The notes below the pieces were generated by a model. That model was not told the DNA's origin, did not search any database, and worked only from the letters and a program-made list of their open reading frames with translations. Below, one piece after another: positions 52,258-61,510 of a DNA stretch of 64,000 nucleotides. This stretch comes from an uncultured Clostridia bacterium (GTDB lineage: Bacteria; Bacillota; Clostridia; Oscillospirales; Acutalibacteraceae), in contig CANPXF010000009.1 in NCBI GenBank assembly GCA_947585745.1, forward strand, positions 17,887 to 81,886. The letters run 5' to 3'. The position numbers and the translations under genes are program-made. Position 1 is the first letter of the stretch, and every line of letters begins with the position of its first letter.

Positions 52258-54198
52258 TTATTTTGTGTATATATTAGCAATCGCAGTCATAAGATTATCC
52301 TTAGCCTCTCTCAAGGTAATCCTGCCGAGCTGAGCCGCCGCCATATCCTGGTGACCTCCTCCGCCGAGAGCCTCCATAACAATCTGAACATTAAGCCTGC
52401 CGTAGCTTCTGGCTGAAATATTTACGGTTTTATCCTTAGATTTAAACAGTACAAAACCCGCGTCTACTCCCTCGACAGTAAGAAGCTCGTCAGCCGCCTG
52501 CGCGCAGACAAGACGGATATTTTCGTCCTCGCTGTCCGTAACCGCAACGGCGCATCCATTCTTAATTTCAGCGCTGTTTACTATTTTATATTTTTCCTTA
52601 TGAGTATCAAGAGAACTTGAAAAAAGACGTTTTGTTTCTACAGTATCTGCGCCTTTCTTTCTGAGAAAAGCCGCCGCCTCAAATGTGCGTACACCCGTAC
52701 GGATAACAAAGCTTTTCGTATCGAGCATAATTCCCGAAAGCAAAGCCTCCGCCTGAAGCTTTGAGCAATAATTCTCTCCGAGATATGTAATCAGCTCCGC
52801 AACCATTTCCGACGCTGACGAAGAAGTAGGCTCGTGGTAAAACACAATCGCATCTTTTATGTAATTAACCATTTTTCTGTGGTGGTCAATTACAATAGTC
52901 CGCTTAACCTTTTGAAGAATTTCGGGACTTTCAACAACATCGGGAATATGAGTATCCACAATTATCAAAAGAGTTCTTTGAGTAATTGATTTAAGCGCCT
53001 CATCAGGGGTAATAAATACCGTACCGTTTTCCCTTTCAACATAGTCGATAAGGCTGTCAGCCATAGAAGCTTCTTTATTTATAATAATACGGCAATGCTT
53101 TTTAAAGCCTTTTTCAACAACGGGCTGAAGTCCTGCCGCCGCGCCGACACAGTCGAGGTCGGAAAATCTGTGTCCCATAATAAACACACGGTCCGCCTCC
53201 GAGATTACTCTCGAAATAGAAGTCGCAATTACTCTCGTGCGAACCTTGCTCAGCTTTTCAATTCCCGAGGAAACTCCGCCGAAAAACTCATAATTTCCGT
53301 CTTTCATAACGGCTACCTGGTCGCCGCCTCTGCCGAGAGCCATATCAAGCGCCTTTCTCGCTTTTTGCTCGCTTTCGACAAGATTATCGCAATCAGAGCC
53401 GATTCCTACCGAAATGGTCGCCTCGCGGTTATTATACTTAATCGAGCGTATTTCTTTTAATATGGGAAATTTATCGGAAATCAGCTTATCAAGATGAATT
53501 TTGTCGAAAATAATCATATATTTGTTTGAAGAAAGCCGTTTATATAGAGCGTTGTTATCTGTTGCGAAACGCAGAAGCTTGTTTTCAAGCTCCATAATTA
53601 CGCCTACGCTGTCCTCTTCGCTGTCGTTGGAGAACTCCTCACGGTTATCAAAAACAATCAGCGCGACAGATTTTTTCGTTTCGTTATATTTTTTAAAAAT
53701 ACTGTTGTAGTGAGTATTATCAATAAAAAATCCGATATAGCCCTCGTCTGCGCTTGTAAAAAACACGGCGTAATGACGTCCGTCAAAATCGGTTTCAAAA
53801 GCGTCGCTGTCCGCAACATCCTCTATATTTTGGGAGTTAAGATATACGGAAATGTTCTCGTTGACAGGATTTCTTCCGAGGCAAAGCTGTTTTTTAAATC
53901 GGGAATTGCTCCAAAGTATATCACCGAATTTTCCGACAACTACCACGGGCATTTTAAATCTTTCGAGATAAGCCTGATTTATGTCCGAAATATTTGAAAT
54001 TGTGCTTACAACGGTTTTTTCAATATATTTTCTAAAGCGCATTCTTGATATAATTACAATAAGTATAGACGCCAAGGAAACAACAACCTCAATAGAAAAG
54101 AGGATAAAATTGTATTGAAATGTTGCCGCCGCCATTGCCAAAAGCAACGCGGAAAATATTAAAAACCACGGACCTGTAGTCCAAACTTTTTTTCTCAT
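52258..54198 (-). CDS. gdpP: Cyclic-di-AMP phosphodiesterase GdpP
   Basis: GdpP, 646 residues, degrades c-di-AMP, the second messenger that controls potassium and wall homeostasis. Two transmembrane helices at the N-terminus (about 10-28 and 32-50) are followed by a PAS-like sensor, a degenerate GGDEF domain (about 170-300) and the DHH/DHHA1 catalytic module. Metal residues are in 'GHRFSDLDCVGAAAG', 'IIVDTHIPDVVE' and 'IVIDHHRKM', and DHHA1 has 'GGGGHQDMAAAQL'. It comes 33 bases after the rnj gene. A K+ channel gene at 22.6 kb is a possible but untested downstream partner of c-di-AMP control. Confidence 0.95.
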   Translation of the reverse strand: MRKKVWTTGPWFLIFSALLLAMAAATFQYNFILFSIEVVVSLASILIVIISRMRFRKYIEKTVVSTISNISDINQAYLERFKMPVVVVGKFGDILWSNSRFKKQLCLGRNPVNENISVYLNSQNIEDVADSDAFETDFDGRHYAVFFTSADEGYIGFFIDNTHYNSIFKKYNETKKSVALIVFDNREEFSNDSEEDSVGVIMELENKLLRFATDNNALYKRLSSNKYMIIFDKIHLDKLISDKFPILKEIRSIKYNNREATISVGIGSDCDNLVESEQKARKALDMALGRGGDQVAVMKDGNYEFFGGVSSGIEKLSKVRTRVIATSISRVISEADRVFIMGHRFSDLDCVGAAAGLQPVVEKGFKKHCRIIINKEASMADSLIDYVERENGTVFITPDEALKSITQRTLLIIVDTHIPDVVESPEILQKVKRTIVIDHHRKMVNYIKDAIVFYHEPTSSSASEMVAELITYLGENYCSKLQAEALLSGIMLDTKSFVIRTGVRTFEAAAFLRKKGADTVETKRLFSSSLDTHKEKYKIVNSAEIKNGCAVAVTDSEDENIRLVCAQAADELLTVEGVDAGFVLFKSKDKTVNISARSYGRLNVQIVMEALGGGGHQDMAAAQLGRITLREAKDNLMTAIANIYTK

Positions 54199-54231
54199 AT
54201 AATTTACCCGAATAATAAAGAGATTAAAAAA

Positions 54232-56022
54232 TTAAACTTCCTGTAAAATCGGCAGTATCATTGGGAAACGGCGTGTTTTCTGACCAATCATCTTGGAAAC
54301 GTCGTCCTTGATTCTGTTTTTGATGGTACCCCATTCCTTGATATTTCGGTCGGCGCAGTCCTCAAGAATATTAAGCGCGTGTTCACGGATTTCATCGAGC
54401 AGTTCCTCGCTCTCACGAACGTACACGAAACCTCTTGACACTATATCGGGACCGCTGATAACGTGGCCGTCGTAAACATCGAGCGATGCGACTATTATAA
54501 TAAGTCCGTCCTGCGCGAGATGCTTTCTGTCGCGCAAAACAATAGAACCTACATCGCCTACTCCGAGTCCGTCCACGAAAACCTTGCCCGCAGGAACTGG
54601 AGCAAGCTCTTTCATATACTTTTCGTTAATTTCAATATGACTTCCTATGTCGCCTATAAAAATATTTTTTTTGTCAATACCAAGCGACTGCGCAAGCTCC
54701 GCGTTTTTTCTGAGGTGCTTTTGCTCACCGTGAACAGGTATAAAATATTTTGGGTTTACAAGCTTTTGTACAATTTTCAGCTCCTCCTGACACGCGTGGC
54801 CCGAAACGTGAACGTCGTACATACCCTCATATATAACCTTACAGCCTCTTTTTAACAACTCGTCAACTACATTTCCGACGGTTTTTTCATTACCCGGAAT
54901 CGGGTTTGCGGAAATAATAATGAAATCGCCCTCGCCCACCACAACTTTTCTGTGGTCAGAATACGCCATTCTCGAAAGCGCCGACATAGGCTCTCCCTGG
55001 CTTCCCGTTGTAATTAAAACAATCTGTTCGGGGGTATAATGCGAAAGCATATCAATATCTATAATCATATTTTCGGGTACTTTAAGGTAACCGAGCTCCT
55101 CCGCGACTTTCATATAGTTAACCATTGAACGTCCCGAAAACGCAACCTTTCGGTCGTATTTTTCAGCGCAGTCTATAATCTGTTGAACACGGTTAACGTT
55201 TGACGCAAAGGTAGCTATAATAATCCTGCTGTTGCGCGCCTGTCTGAAAAGGCTGTCCAGGCTCGCGGTTACTGTCTGCTCCGTCGCCGTGTAGCCGGGA
55301 CGCTCCGCATTTGTACTCTCGCACAAAAACGCCAGAACCCCGTGATGACCTAATCTTGCAAACGAGTGAAGGTCAATCATATCGCCGACAAACGGCGTAC
55401 AGTCGATTTTGAAGTCGCCCGAATGAACAACGACACCCGCGGGAGTGTGCAGGGCTATTGCGCAGGAGTCGGGTATTGAATGGTTAACGTGAATAAACTC
55501 CGCCTCAAAACATCCGAGCTTTACCTTTTTCCCCACGTTTACAACATTAAGCTTTGCCGAATTAAAAAGGCTGTGCTCTTTAAGCTTGTTGCTTAAAAGC
55601 CCTATTGTCAGAGGAGTTCCGTAAATTGGAATATTCATCTTTGAAAGCAAAAACGGAATTCCTCCGATATGGTCCTCGTGTCCGTGAGTAACGACCATAC
55701 CCTTTACTCTGTCTATATTTTGCTCAATATAAGTAAAATCGGGAATAACAAGGTCTACTCCGAGCATATCTCCGTCAGGAAACGCCATACCGCAGTCAAG
55801 AAGTACAATATCTCCCTCACACTCGAACATAGTAATATTTTTTCCGATTTCATTCAGGCCGCCCAAAAAAGCTATTTTTATTGAAGGCTTGGTCTTTTCG
55901 GGTTTGCTTGGCTTTTTATAGTAACTTTTACTGCGATTTTTACTGCCCGAATAATTTTTTGCGGAATTTGAATGTGAATTTCGCTTGCCTGTAAAACGCT
56001 TGTTGTCTTTGTTATCCGCCAC
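54232..56022 (-). CDS. rnj: Ribonuclease J
   Basis: RNase J, 596 residues, is the metallo-beta-lactamase/beta-CASP nuclease with 5'-3' exo and endo activity in mRNA decay. After a basic, Ser/Lys/Asn-rich N-terminal extension of about 45 residues, the catalytic motif 'THGHEDHIGGIP' holds HxHxDH at 113-118. Other marks are 'SGDFKIDCTPF', the beta-CASP 'TGSQGEPMSALSRMA' and 'VHVSGHACQEEL', and 'FIPVHGEQKHL'. The start is GTG 56022, with GGAGG seven bases upstream. It heads the run rnj-gdpP-rplI-dnaB-tilS-hpt-ftsH. Its leader contains hairpins. Confidence 0.96.
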   Translation of the reverse strand: MADNKDNKRFTGKRNSHSNSAKNYSGSKNRSKSYYKKPSKPEKTKPSIKIAFLGGLNEIGKNITMFECEGDIVLLDCGMAFPDGDMLGVDLVIPDFTYIEQNIDRVKGMVVTHGHEDHIGGIPFLLSKMNIPIYGTPLTIGLLSNKLKEHSLFNSAKLNVVNVGKKVKLGCFEAEFIHVNHSIPDSCAIALHTPAGVVVHSGDFKIDCTPFVGDMIDLHSFARLGHHGVLAFLCESTNAERPGYTATEQTVTASLDSLFRQARNSRIIIATFASNVNRVQQIIDCAEKYDRKVAFSGRSMVNYMKVAEELGYLKVPENMIIDIDMLSHYTPEQIVLITTGSQGEPMSALSRMAYSDHRKVVVGEGDFIIISANPIPGNEKTVGNVVDELLKRGCKVIYEGMYDVHVSGHACQEELKIVQKLVNPKYFIPVHGEQKHLRKNAELAQSLGIDKKNIFIGDIGSHIEINEKYMKELAPVPAGKVFVDGLGVGDVGSIVLRDRKHLAQDGLIIIVASLDVYDGHVISGPDIVSRGFVYVRESEELLDEIREHALNILEDCADRNIKEWGTIKNRIKDDVSKMIGQKTRRFPMILPILQEV

Positions 56023-56092
56023 AAATTTACCTCCGTTTTCTTGATTTTTTGTATATGGAACGCAGAATAATTCCGAAACCTGCTTCCGTTTA

Positions 56093-56114
56093 AGGCAAAT
56101 TGCGCTATTTGCCT
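56093..56114 (-). other. Hairpin in the rnj leader
   Basis: AGGCAAAT pairs with ATTTGCCT around a 6-base loop in the 5' untranslated region of rnj, and a second imperfect hairpin (GGAAGCAG with CTGCGTTCC) follows before the start. No U-tract follows, so it is not a terminator. Confidence 0.55.
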
Positions 56115-56140
56115 ATTATCCGATTATAAATATTCACTAT

Positions 56141-56170
56141 ATTTTAACTTATTTAACATTATTATGTCAA
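56141..56170 (-). promoter_or_regulatory. Promoter of the rnj operon
   Basis: A -35 TTGACA (56165-56170) and a -10 TAAAAT (56141-56146) with an 18-base spacer. The leader to GTG 56022 is about 110 bases. Apart from this, the leader hairpins and the rnhA promoter, I see nothing in 56023-56362. Confidence 0.65.
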
Positions 56171-56283
56171 GTGATATTGGAATAAAATGGATGTACATTT
56201 TGATAATATTATAGACGGCTGTTTAAAATTTAATACTAAACAACACACAAATTTTAAAAATTGCAAAGAATTTTAAAAATGAG

Positions 56284-56312
56284 TTGCATTTGACTAACTA
56301 TAGTATTATAAT
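56284..56312 (+). promoter_or_regulatory. Promoter of rnhA-nifS-iscU
   Basis: A -35 TTGCAT (56284-56289) and a -10 TATAAT (56307-56312) with a 17-base spacer, about 40 bases before the rnhA ribosome binding site. Confidence 0.7.
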
Positions 56313-56362
56313 AGGTAATTAGTAGCCTGTTTAAAGCATTTTAATTGATTGAGGGATGCAAC

Positions 56363-56800
56363 GTGAAAAAAGTTGAGATTTTTACCGACGGAGCCTGCAA
56401 GGGCAATCCCGGCGCGGGAGGCTGGGGCGCAATCCTGCGGTATAAAGAAGTCGAAAAGGAAATCTCGGGCGGAGAAAAAAACACCACCAACAACCGTATG
56501 GAGCTTACCGCAGTAATAAAAGCGTTAGAGCTTTTAAAAGAACCTTGTCAGGTTTCGCTCTATACCGACAGTCAATACATTGCAAACGCTTTAACTAAAG
56601 GCTGGGCAAAAAAATGGAAAGCTAACGGCTGGATGAGAAACAAAAAGGAAAAAGCGCTTAATCCTGAATTATGGGACAGGCTTTTAAACCTTTATGACGT
56701 TCATCAAATCGACGTCAACTGGGTAAAAGGCCACGCGGGCCACCCCGAAAATGAGCGTTGCGACAGACTTGCCGTCAATGCCGCCGAAAAATTTGTTTAA
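56363..56800 (+). CDS. rnhA: Ribonuclease HI
   Basis: RNase HI, 145 residues, cleaves the RNA strand of RNA-DNA hybrids. It opens '[20 protein letters not shown]' with the first catalytic Asp, then the Glu in '[13 protein letters not shown]', the Asp in '[18 protein letters not shown]', and the last active-site region '[19 protein letters not shown]'. The basic handle region ('[18 protein letters not shown]') is present. The start is GTG 56363, with GAGGGATG upstream; the TTG at 56345 lies before the ribosome binding site. It is the first gene of a plus-strand group with nifS and iscU. Confidence 0.95.
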   Translation: MKKVEIFTDGACKGNPGAGGWGAILRYKEVEKEISGGEKNTTNNRMELTAVIKALELLKEPCQVSLYTDSQYIANALTKGWAKKWKANGWMRNKKEKALNPELWDRLLNLYDVHQIDVNWVKGHAGHPENERCDRLAVNAAEKFV

Positions 56801-56843
56801 TATCAGATATTCATAGACATTCATATTAGAAAGGTATGATTAA

Positions 56844-58046
56844 ATGAGAGAAATTTATGCCGACAACGCCGCGACAACTAAGCTGTCCCCCGTTGTTCTT
56901 GAAAAAATGATGCCCTATTTGACCGAGGTTTACGGAAACCCGTCGAGTCTTTACGGTATCGGTCAGACCGCTAAAAAAGCGGTTGAGGATGCAAGAGCAA
57001 ATATAGCGAAAAATATCGGCGCCGCTAATCCGAGTGAAATTTATTTTACCTCGGGAGGCTCCGAGTCAGATAACTGGGCGCTAAAAGGAGTTTGCCGCCG
57101 TCTTAAAAAGAGAGGCAAGAATCATATTATAACCTCAAAATTTGAACACCACGCAATTTTACACACTTGTAAAGCCTTGGAAAAAGAGGGATTTGAGGTA
57201 ACGTATCTCGATGTGTACGAAAACGGTATCGTACGCCCCGAGGACGTTGAAAAGGCAATAAGGCCCGAAACCGCTATGGTTACGATTATGTACGCAAACA
57301 ATGAAATCGGTACGATTCAGCCGATAGAGGAAATCGGAAAAATATGCAGAGAAAAAAAGGTTCTCTTTCACACCGACGCGGTTCAGGCGGCGGGCTATTG
57401 CAGGATTAACGTTTCAGAGCAAAATATAGACCTCCTCTCGATGACCGCGCATAAAATTCACGGTCCTAAGGGATGCGGACTGCTCTATGTGAGAAAAGGA
57501 ATTTTAATAGACAACCTTATCGAGGGAGGCGCGCAGGAGAGGAACAAACGCGCGGGAACGGAAAATATTGCAGGCATAGTAGGACTTGACGCCGCTTTGC
57601 AAATTGCGGTAGATACTATGGACGAAAGAAACAAAAAGCTTGAAAAACTCCGCGACAAATTGATTGACGGACTTTTAAAAATTCCCAGAAGCCGTATTAA
57701 CGGCGACAGAAAGCATAGACTTCCCAACAATGTCAATATGTGCTTTGAGGGAATTGAGGGCGAAAGCTTACTGCTTCGTCTTGAATTCAAGGGAATTTCC
57801 GCGTCGTCAGGCTCAGCGTGTACTTCGGGCAGTCTTGACCCGAGCCACGTTCTTCTTGCAATCGGACTTCCGCACGAAATTGCCCACGGAAGCACCAGAA
57901 TGACGTTTGACGAAACAACAACCGAGGAGGATATTGATTATATTCTTTCCGTTGTTCCTGAAATTGTAAAAACTCTGAGAGATATGTCCCCTCTTTGGGA
58001 AAGTATAATTAAAGGCGAAAAAAACGACGCTAAATTTATAAAGTAA
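56844..58046 (+). CDS. nifS: Cysteine desulfurase (NifS/IscS family)
   Basis: A 400-residue PLP enzyme that removes sulfur from cysteine and passes it to the Fe-S scaffold encoded next. The family start is '[18 protein letters not shown]', followed by '[17 protein letters not shown]' and '[16 protein letters not shown]'. The PLP Lys is in '[17 protein letters not shown]', and the persulfide-forming Cys is in '[17 protein letters not shown]' on a group I type loop. The end carries the usual '[20 protein letters not shown]'. It is 43 bases after rnhA and 13 bases before iscU. Confidence 0.96.
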   Translation: MREIYADNAATTKLSPVVLEKMMPYLTEVYGNPSSLYGIGQTAKKAVEDARANIAKNIGAANPSEIYFTSGGSESDNWALKGVCRRLKKRGKNHIITSKFEHHAILHTCKALEKEGFEVTYLDVYENGIVRPEDVEKAIRPETAMVTIMYANNEIGTIQPIEEIGKICREKKVLFHTDAVQAAGYCRINVSEQNIDLLSMTAHKIHGPKGCGLLYVRKGILIDNLIEGGAQERNKRAGTENIAGIVGLDAALQIAVDTMDERNKKLEKLRDKLIDGLLKIPRSRINGDRKHRLPNNVNMCFEGIEGESLLLRLEFKGISASSGSACTSGSLDPSHVLLAIGLPHEIAHGSTRMTFDETTTEEDIDYILSVVPEIVKTLRDMSPLWESIIKGEKNDAKFIK

Positions 58047-58059
58047 AAGGAGAATTGTT

Positions 58060-58482
58060 ATGGCATTCACATATTCCGAAAAAGTAATGGACCACTTCGC
58101 TAATCCGCGAAATGTCGGAGAAATAGAAAACGCGGACGGTGTCGGCGAGGTAGGAAACTCCAAATGCGGAGATATTATGAAAATGTATTTAAAGGTTGAC
58201 GGAAACACTATCACCGACGTTAAATTCAAAACCTTCGGTTGCGGCGCGGCTATTGCGACAAGCAGTATGGCAACGGAGCTTATAAAGGGCAAAACAATTG
58301 ACGAAGCTCTGAAGCTTACCAACAAAGCGGTTATGGAGGCGCTCGACGGACTTCCGCCGGTTAAGGTTCACTGTTCCGTACTTGCGGAGGAGGCTATTAA
58401 ATCCGCCGTTTCAGATTACTACAGGAAACAGGGCGTTGACCCCGAACCGATTGTCGGTAAAATTGAGGAACACGAGCATTAA
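58060..58482 (+). CDS. iscU: Fe-S cluster scaffold protein IscU/NifU
   Basis: A 140-residue scaffold on which Fe-S clusters are built. The opening 'YSEKVMDHFANPRNVGEIEN' and the three cluster cysteines ('GNSKCGD', 'KTFGCGAAIATSS', 'VKVHCSVLAEEA') are all present. The LPPVK chaperone-recognition motif is also there ('GLPPVKVHC'). It lacks the NFU domain and matches the short clostridial form. It is paired with nifS, with the ribosome binding site AAGGAG, and is followed by a strong terminator. Confidence 0.96.
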   Translation: MAFTYSEKVMDHFANPRNVGEIENADGVGEVGNSKCGDIMKMYLKVDGNTITDVKFKTFGCGAAIATSSMATELIKGKTIDEALKLTNKAVMEALDGLPPVKVHCSVLAEEAIKSAVSDYYRKQGVDPEPIVGKIEEHEH

Positions 58483-58495
58483 TTACTTTAAAAAT

Positions 58496-58530
58496 ATCGG
58501 GAAGATAGAATTTCAATCTATCTTCCCGAT
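58496..58530 (+). terminator. Terminator of iscU
   Basis: A 13-bp perfect stem ATCGGGAAGATAG/CTATCTTCCCGAT with a 9-base loop, followed by TTATTTTT. Confidence 0.92.
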
Positions 58531-58604
58531 TTATTTTTAATTTTTAGTTTTAAGGCGTAAAAAACAATATGAAATTTCTCTCCAAACATTATATTTATAT
58601 TTAA

Positions 58605-58957
58605 GTGAAATAGAGCATATAACGTTCGGGGGATATTAACATCAAAGAGGGACTGCATACGCTAAACAAAGCGCTATATAACTTTTATGTTATATCCAAA
58701 GTGAAATAGAGCATAAAACATTTGGGTGATATTAACATCAAAGAGGGACTGCATACGCTAAACAAAGCACTACATAACTTTTATGTTATATCCAAAGTGA
58801 AATAGAGCATATAACGTTCGGGGGATATTAACATCAAAGAGGGACTGCATATGCTAAACAAAGCACTACATAACTTTTATGTTATATCCAAAGTTAAATA
58901 GAGCATAAAACGTTTGGGGGATATTAACGTCAAAGAGGGACTGCATCTCTGACGTGG
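58605..58957. repeat. Tandem array of a 96-bp structured repeat (family R)
   Basis: Units begin at 58605, 58701, 58797 and 58893, exactly 96 bases apart; the fourth is truncated near 58957. A degenerate trace of an earlier unit lies at 58581-58604. Each complete unit contains GTGAAATAGAGCAT, a TTTGGGGGATAT-like word, CAAAGAGGGACTGCAT and ATAACTTTTATGTTATATCC. Stops occur in all six frames of the unit, so it is non-coding. The array fills the gap between iscU and nrdR and its last unit ends 14 bases before the nrdR stop codon. The related 103-bp pair is at 14676-14868. Confidence 0.92.
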
Positions 58958-58969
58958 ACATTTAAAAAA

Positions 58970-59443
58970 TTATTTTTCGCTTAAAAGCTTATTGAGCTCC
59001 TCCATAAAGGTTTCAATATCTTTAAAGGAACGGTAAACGGAGGCAAAACGCACATAACTTACCTCGTCTACCTTTTTAAGCTCATTCATAGCAAGCTCGC
59101 CTATCTGCTCGGTAGTAACCTCTCGGTCTAAACCCGACTGCACCTTGCTTTCTATACGATCTACGATTTCTTCAATCTTATCAATTGAAACAGGGCGCTT
59201 TTCGCAGGCTCTAACAAGTCCGTTAGTGAGCTTATTGCGGTCAAAGCTCTCACGGCTCTTGTCACGTTTGACAACTATAACGGGAACCGTTTCAATAATT
59301 TCGTGAGTAGTAAAGCGTTTTCCGCATTTTAGGCACTCTCGTCTGCGACGGATACGCTCGCTGTCGTCAGCTGAACGCGAATCTATAACCTTTGATTCGG
59401 TATAACCGCAAAACGGACATTTCATTTCATACACCTCTGACAT
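58970..59443 (-). CDS. nrdR: Transcriptional repressor NrdR
   Basis: NrdR, 157 residues, represses ribonucleotide reductase genes in response to ATP/dATP. The N-terminal zinc ribbon is '[15 protein letters not shown]' with the second pair '[12 protein letters not shown]'. The ATP-cone follows (about 49-140, '[20 protein letters not shown]' and '[19 protein letters not shown]'). No nrd reductase gene is in the window, so its targets are elsewhere. It is monocistronic, and its 3' end runs straight into the 96-bp repeat array. Confidence 0.97.
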   Translation of the reverse strand: MSEVYEMKCPFCGYTESKVIDSRSADDSERIRRRRECLKCGKRFTTHEIIETVPVIVVKRDKSRESFDRNKLTNGLVRACEKRPVSIDKIEEIVDRIESKVQSGLDREVTTEQIGELAMNELKKVDEVSYVRFASVYRSFKDIETFMEELNKLLSEK

Positions 59444-59460
59444 TATTATTCATTAAAAGC

Positions 59461-59489
59461 ATTATAACACATAACATTTTTCACGTCAA
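59461..59489 (-). promoter_or_regulatory. Promoter of nrdR
   Basis: A -35 TTGACG (59484-59489) and a -10 TATAAT (59461-59466) with a 17-base spacer. Confidence 0.8.
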
Positions 59490-59570
59490 CACCCGTAAAT
59501 TCGAGTATCTTTGTCATAATCGTATTTTTATCTTACGTTTTATAATCCATATTCCAATAATGTATGTATA

Positions 59571-59600
59571 AAAACGCCCTCGGAAAACTGAGGACGTTTT
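59571..59600 (-). terminator. Terminator of the esterase gene
   Basis: AAAACGTCCTC pairs with GAGGGCGTTTT (one mismatch) on the minus strand, followed by TAT after a run of T. It lies just past the stop at 59607. Confidence 0.82.
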
Positions 59601-59606
59601 ACTTAA

Positions 59607-60740
59607 TCAATTAAACATAACGTCTAAAAACTCGGGAAAAACCGCTCTCCAATAGCTTTCGTTATGCTGTGCGTTTTTGTAGATACTAAGCTTAATCTTT
59701 TTCTTCGGATAATCTATTTCATCAAGGTTATCAGGCATACTCTCGGCGCCCTCTTTAAGCCATTTTTCGAGGTCGTCGGCGTCGCCGTTATAAATATAGA
59801 CAAACGGATAATTTTTATCAAATTTTTTGGATTTTAAATACTCAACCCAAGTATCGTCGTCATATATTCCGAACGCAGGAGATAAAGCCCCGATTGTACC
59901 GAATTTATCGGGATGCTCCATTCCTATGTAAAAGCTCTCTATACCTCCCGACGAGCTTCCGCATATGGCGTTATGCTCTGCGTCGGTATAAACATCATAA
60001 TTCTTTTCAATATACGGCACTACGGTTTCATAAACAAAGTCGCTGAAATATTCGCCCGTCCCGTTTTCAAATGTGGCTTGACTGTCCTTCTCAACATCTC
60101 CTATATCGGGCGTGAGTTCGCTGTCGCGGTTAGACGTTCCGTCGTCTATACCCACAATAATCGCTTTATTGTCACTGTTTTTCATCATATTAACCACGCT
60201 GTCAGCAACATTCCAACAACCTGTCGAGGTTGCTGTTTTGTTAAATAAATTCTGACCGTCAGTCATATAAATAACAGAATATTTTCCCTTGGAAGCCGAA
60301 ACCTTATCATCGGGTTTCCAAATATAAATATCCTTAGTTGTGTCGCCGTACTTGAAGGTTTTTATTTCAGTTTCATAGTCCCCCGCTTCTGTCGCTCCTA
60401 GGGGAAGTATTCCGTAGCTTGTAATCTCCCACCCGCTTACATAATCATTAAAGGCGAGCAGACTGCTTTTCTGACCGTCGTATTCAAAGTACATTCTGTC
60501 GTATTTGTCAGTATCCGCCTTGCAGTAATGGTCAACGTATTCAGAGTCATCGTTACTGTCCCTTGTATACTCAAAATCAATCTTTTCGGTTTTATTTGTT
60601 TTTGAGCTGAGAAAAGTTACCGAAATTTTTTCCGAGAAAAATTCATCTCGTATACAAATCTCGTGTCCCTTCTGCTCTGAACAGGCGCTTATTCCCAAAA
60701 CAATGATAACGCTCAAAAATAAAGCAACTATTCTTTTCAT
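59607..60740 (-). CDS. Secreted esterase lipoprotein (esterase D / enterochelin-esterase-like)
   Basis: A 377-residue exported lipoprotein with an alpha/beta hydrolase domain. The signal peptide ends in the lipobox 'GISAC' with Cys20. An N-terminal domain of about 120 residues (carbohydrate-binding-like beta region, uncertain) precedes the esterase domain, which starts near 'DKVSASKGKYSVIYMTDGQN'. The nucleophile Ser is in 'ICGSSSGGIESFY', a probable acid in 'YIYNGDADDLEKWL' and the His in 'YKNAQHNESYWRAVFPEF'. Relatives include acetyl-xylan/feruloyl esterases and siderophore esterases; the substrate is not fixed, though a plant-polysaccharide role would fit the dockerin found elsewhere. The tatD stop overlaps its ATGATG start; the second ATG is better spaced from GAGGTG. 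Confidence 0.82.
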   Translation of the reverse strand: MKRIVALFLSVIIVLGISACSEQKGHEICIRDEFFSEKISVTFLSSKTNKTEKIDFEYTRDSNDDSEYVDHYCKADTDKYDRMYFEYDGQKSSLLAFNDYVSGWEITSYGILPLGATEAGDYETEIKTFKYGDTTKDIYIWKPDDKVSASKGKYSVIYMTDGQNLFNKTATSTGCWNVADSVVNMMKNSDNKAIIVGIDDGTSNRDSELTPDIGDVEKDSQATFENGTGEYFSDFVYETVVPYIEKNYDVYTDAEHNAICGSSSGGIESFYIGMEHPDKFGTIGALSPAFGIYDDDTWVEYLKSKKFDKNYPFVYIYNGDADDLEKWLKEGAESMPDNLDEIDYPKKKIKLSIYKNAQHNESYWRAVFPEFLDVMFN

Positions 60741-61510
60741 CATAACACCTCTATTCCATAAAGTTTCTTTGCGTTTTCCGATGTAATATCAAGCAGTTTC
60801 TGCGCGTCCATACCTCTTATTTCGGCAATTTTCTCGGCAATATAGACAATATTACGGCTGTCGTTTCTCTTGCCTCTAAGAGGAACAGGGCTCATATACG
60901 GAGAGTCCGTTTCGAGAAGAAGTCTGTCGTCAGGGACTTCCTTTGCGCAGTCAACGCTGTGTCTTGCGTTTTTAAACGTTACGACGCCTCCTAAACTTAT
61001 GCTCATACCGAGCCGTATAACCTCGCGCATAAGCTCCACGCTTCCGCTAAAGCAATGCATAAGTCCCTTGGGCTTATACTTTCTCAAAAGCTCTATTGTA
61101 TCCCCGTGCGCCTCTCTGTCGTGAACAACAACGGGAACGTCAAGCTCCTTTGAAAGCGCAAGCTGTTGTTCAAACATTTTATTCTGTAATTCTCTCGGTA
61201 TATCCCAATGATAATCCAAGCCTATCTCACCGACAGCGACGCATTTATTATGTTCAAGATATTTTGCTATCTGTTCCTTATAATTCTTTGGAATGTTCTC
61301 CAAATTTTCAGGATGAAATCCGGCTGTAAAATAGACATACCGATATTTTTCGGCGTAGCCCCTTATAATTTCAGCGGATTTCAAATCGACCGCATTACAA
61401 ACTACACCCGAAACGCCGTACTCGGGAAGTTTTTCCAAAAGCTCTTCCCTGTCCTCGTCAAACCATTCATCGTCATAATGGCAATGCGAATCAAATATAT
61501 TTGTCAGCAT
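60740..61510 (-). CDS. tatD: TatD family metal-dependent hydrolase
   Basis: A 256-residue TatD-type enzyme with a TIM-barrel amidohydrolase fold; relatives are 3'-5' DNases or D-aminoacyl-tRNA-like quality-control hydrolases. Metal ligands are visible: 'DSHCHYDDEW' (His9, His11), Glu in 'AVGEIGLDYHW', His in 'VVVHDREAHGD', His in 'LMHCFSGS' and Asp in 'LLLETDSPYMSP'. It overlaps the 3' end of metG by seven bases and its stop codon overlaps the esterase start, so all three genes are coupled. The metG-tatD order is common in Firmicutes. Confidence 0.94.
   Translation of the reverse strand: MLTNIFDSHCHYDDEWFDEDREELLEKLPEYGVSGVVCNAVDLKSAEIIRGYAEKYRYVYFTAGFHPENLENIPKNYKEQIAKYLEHNKCVAVGEIGLDYHWDIPRELQNKMFEQQLALSKELDVPVVVHDREAHGDTIELLRKYKPKGLMHCFSGSVELMREVIRLGMSISLGGVVTFKNARHSVDCAKEVPDDRLLLETDSPYMSPVPLRGKRNDSRNIVYIAEKIAEIRGMDAQKLLDITSENAKKLYGIEVL

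Noticed and set aside
58605..58957. CRISPR array
   Set aside because: The whole 96-base unit is repeated, without variable spacers between short repeats, and no cas genes are present.
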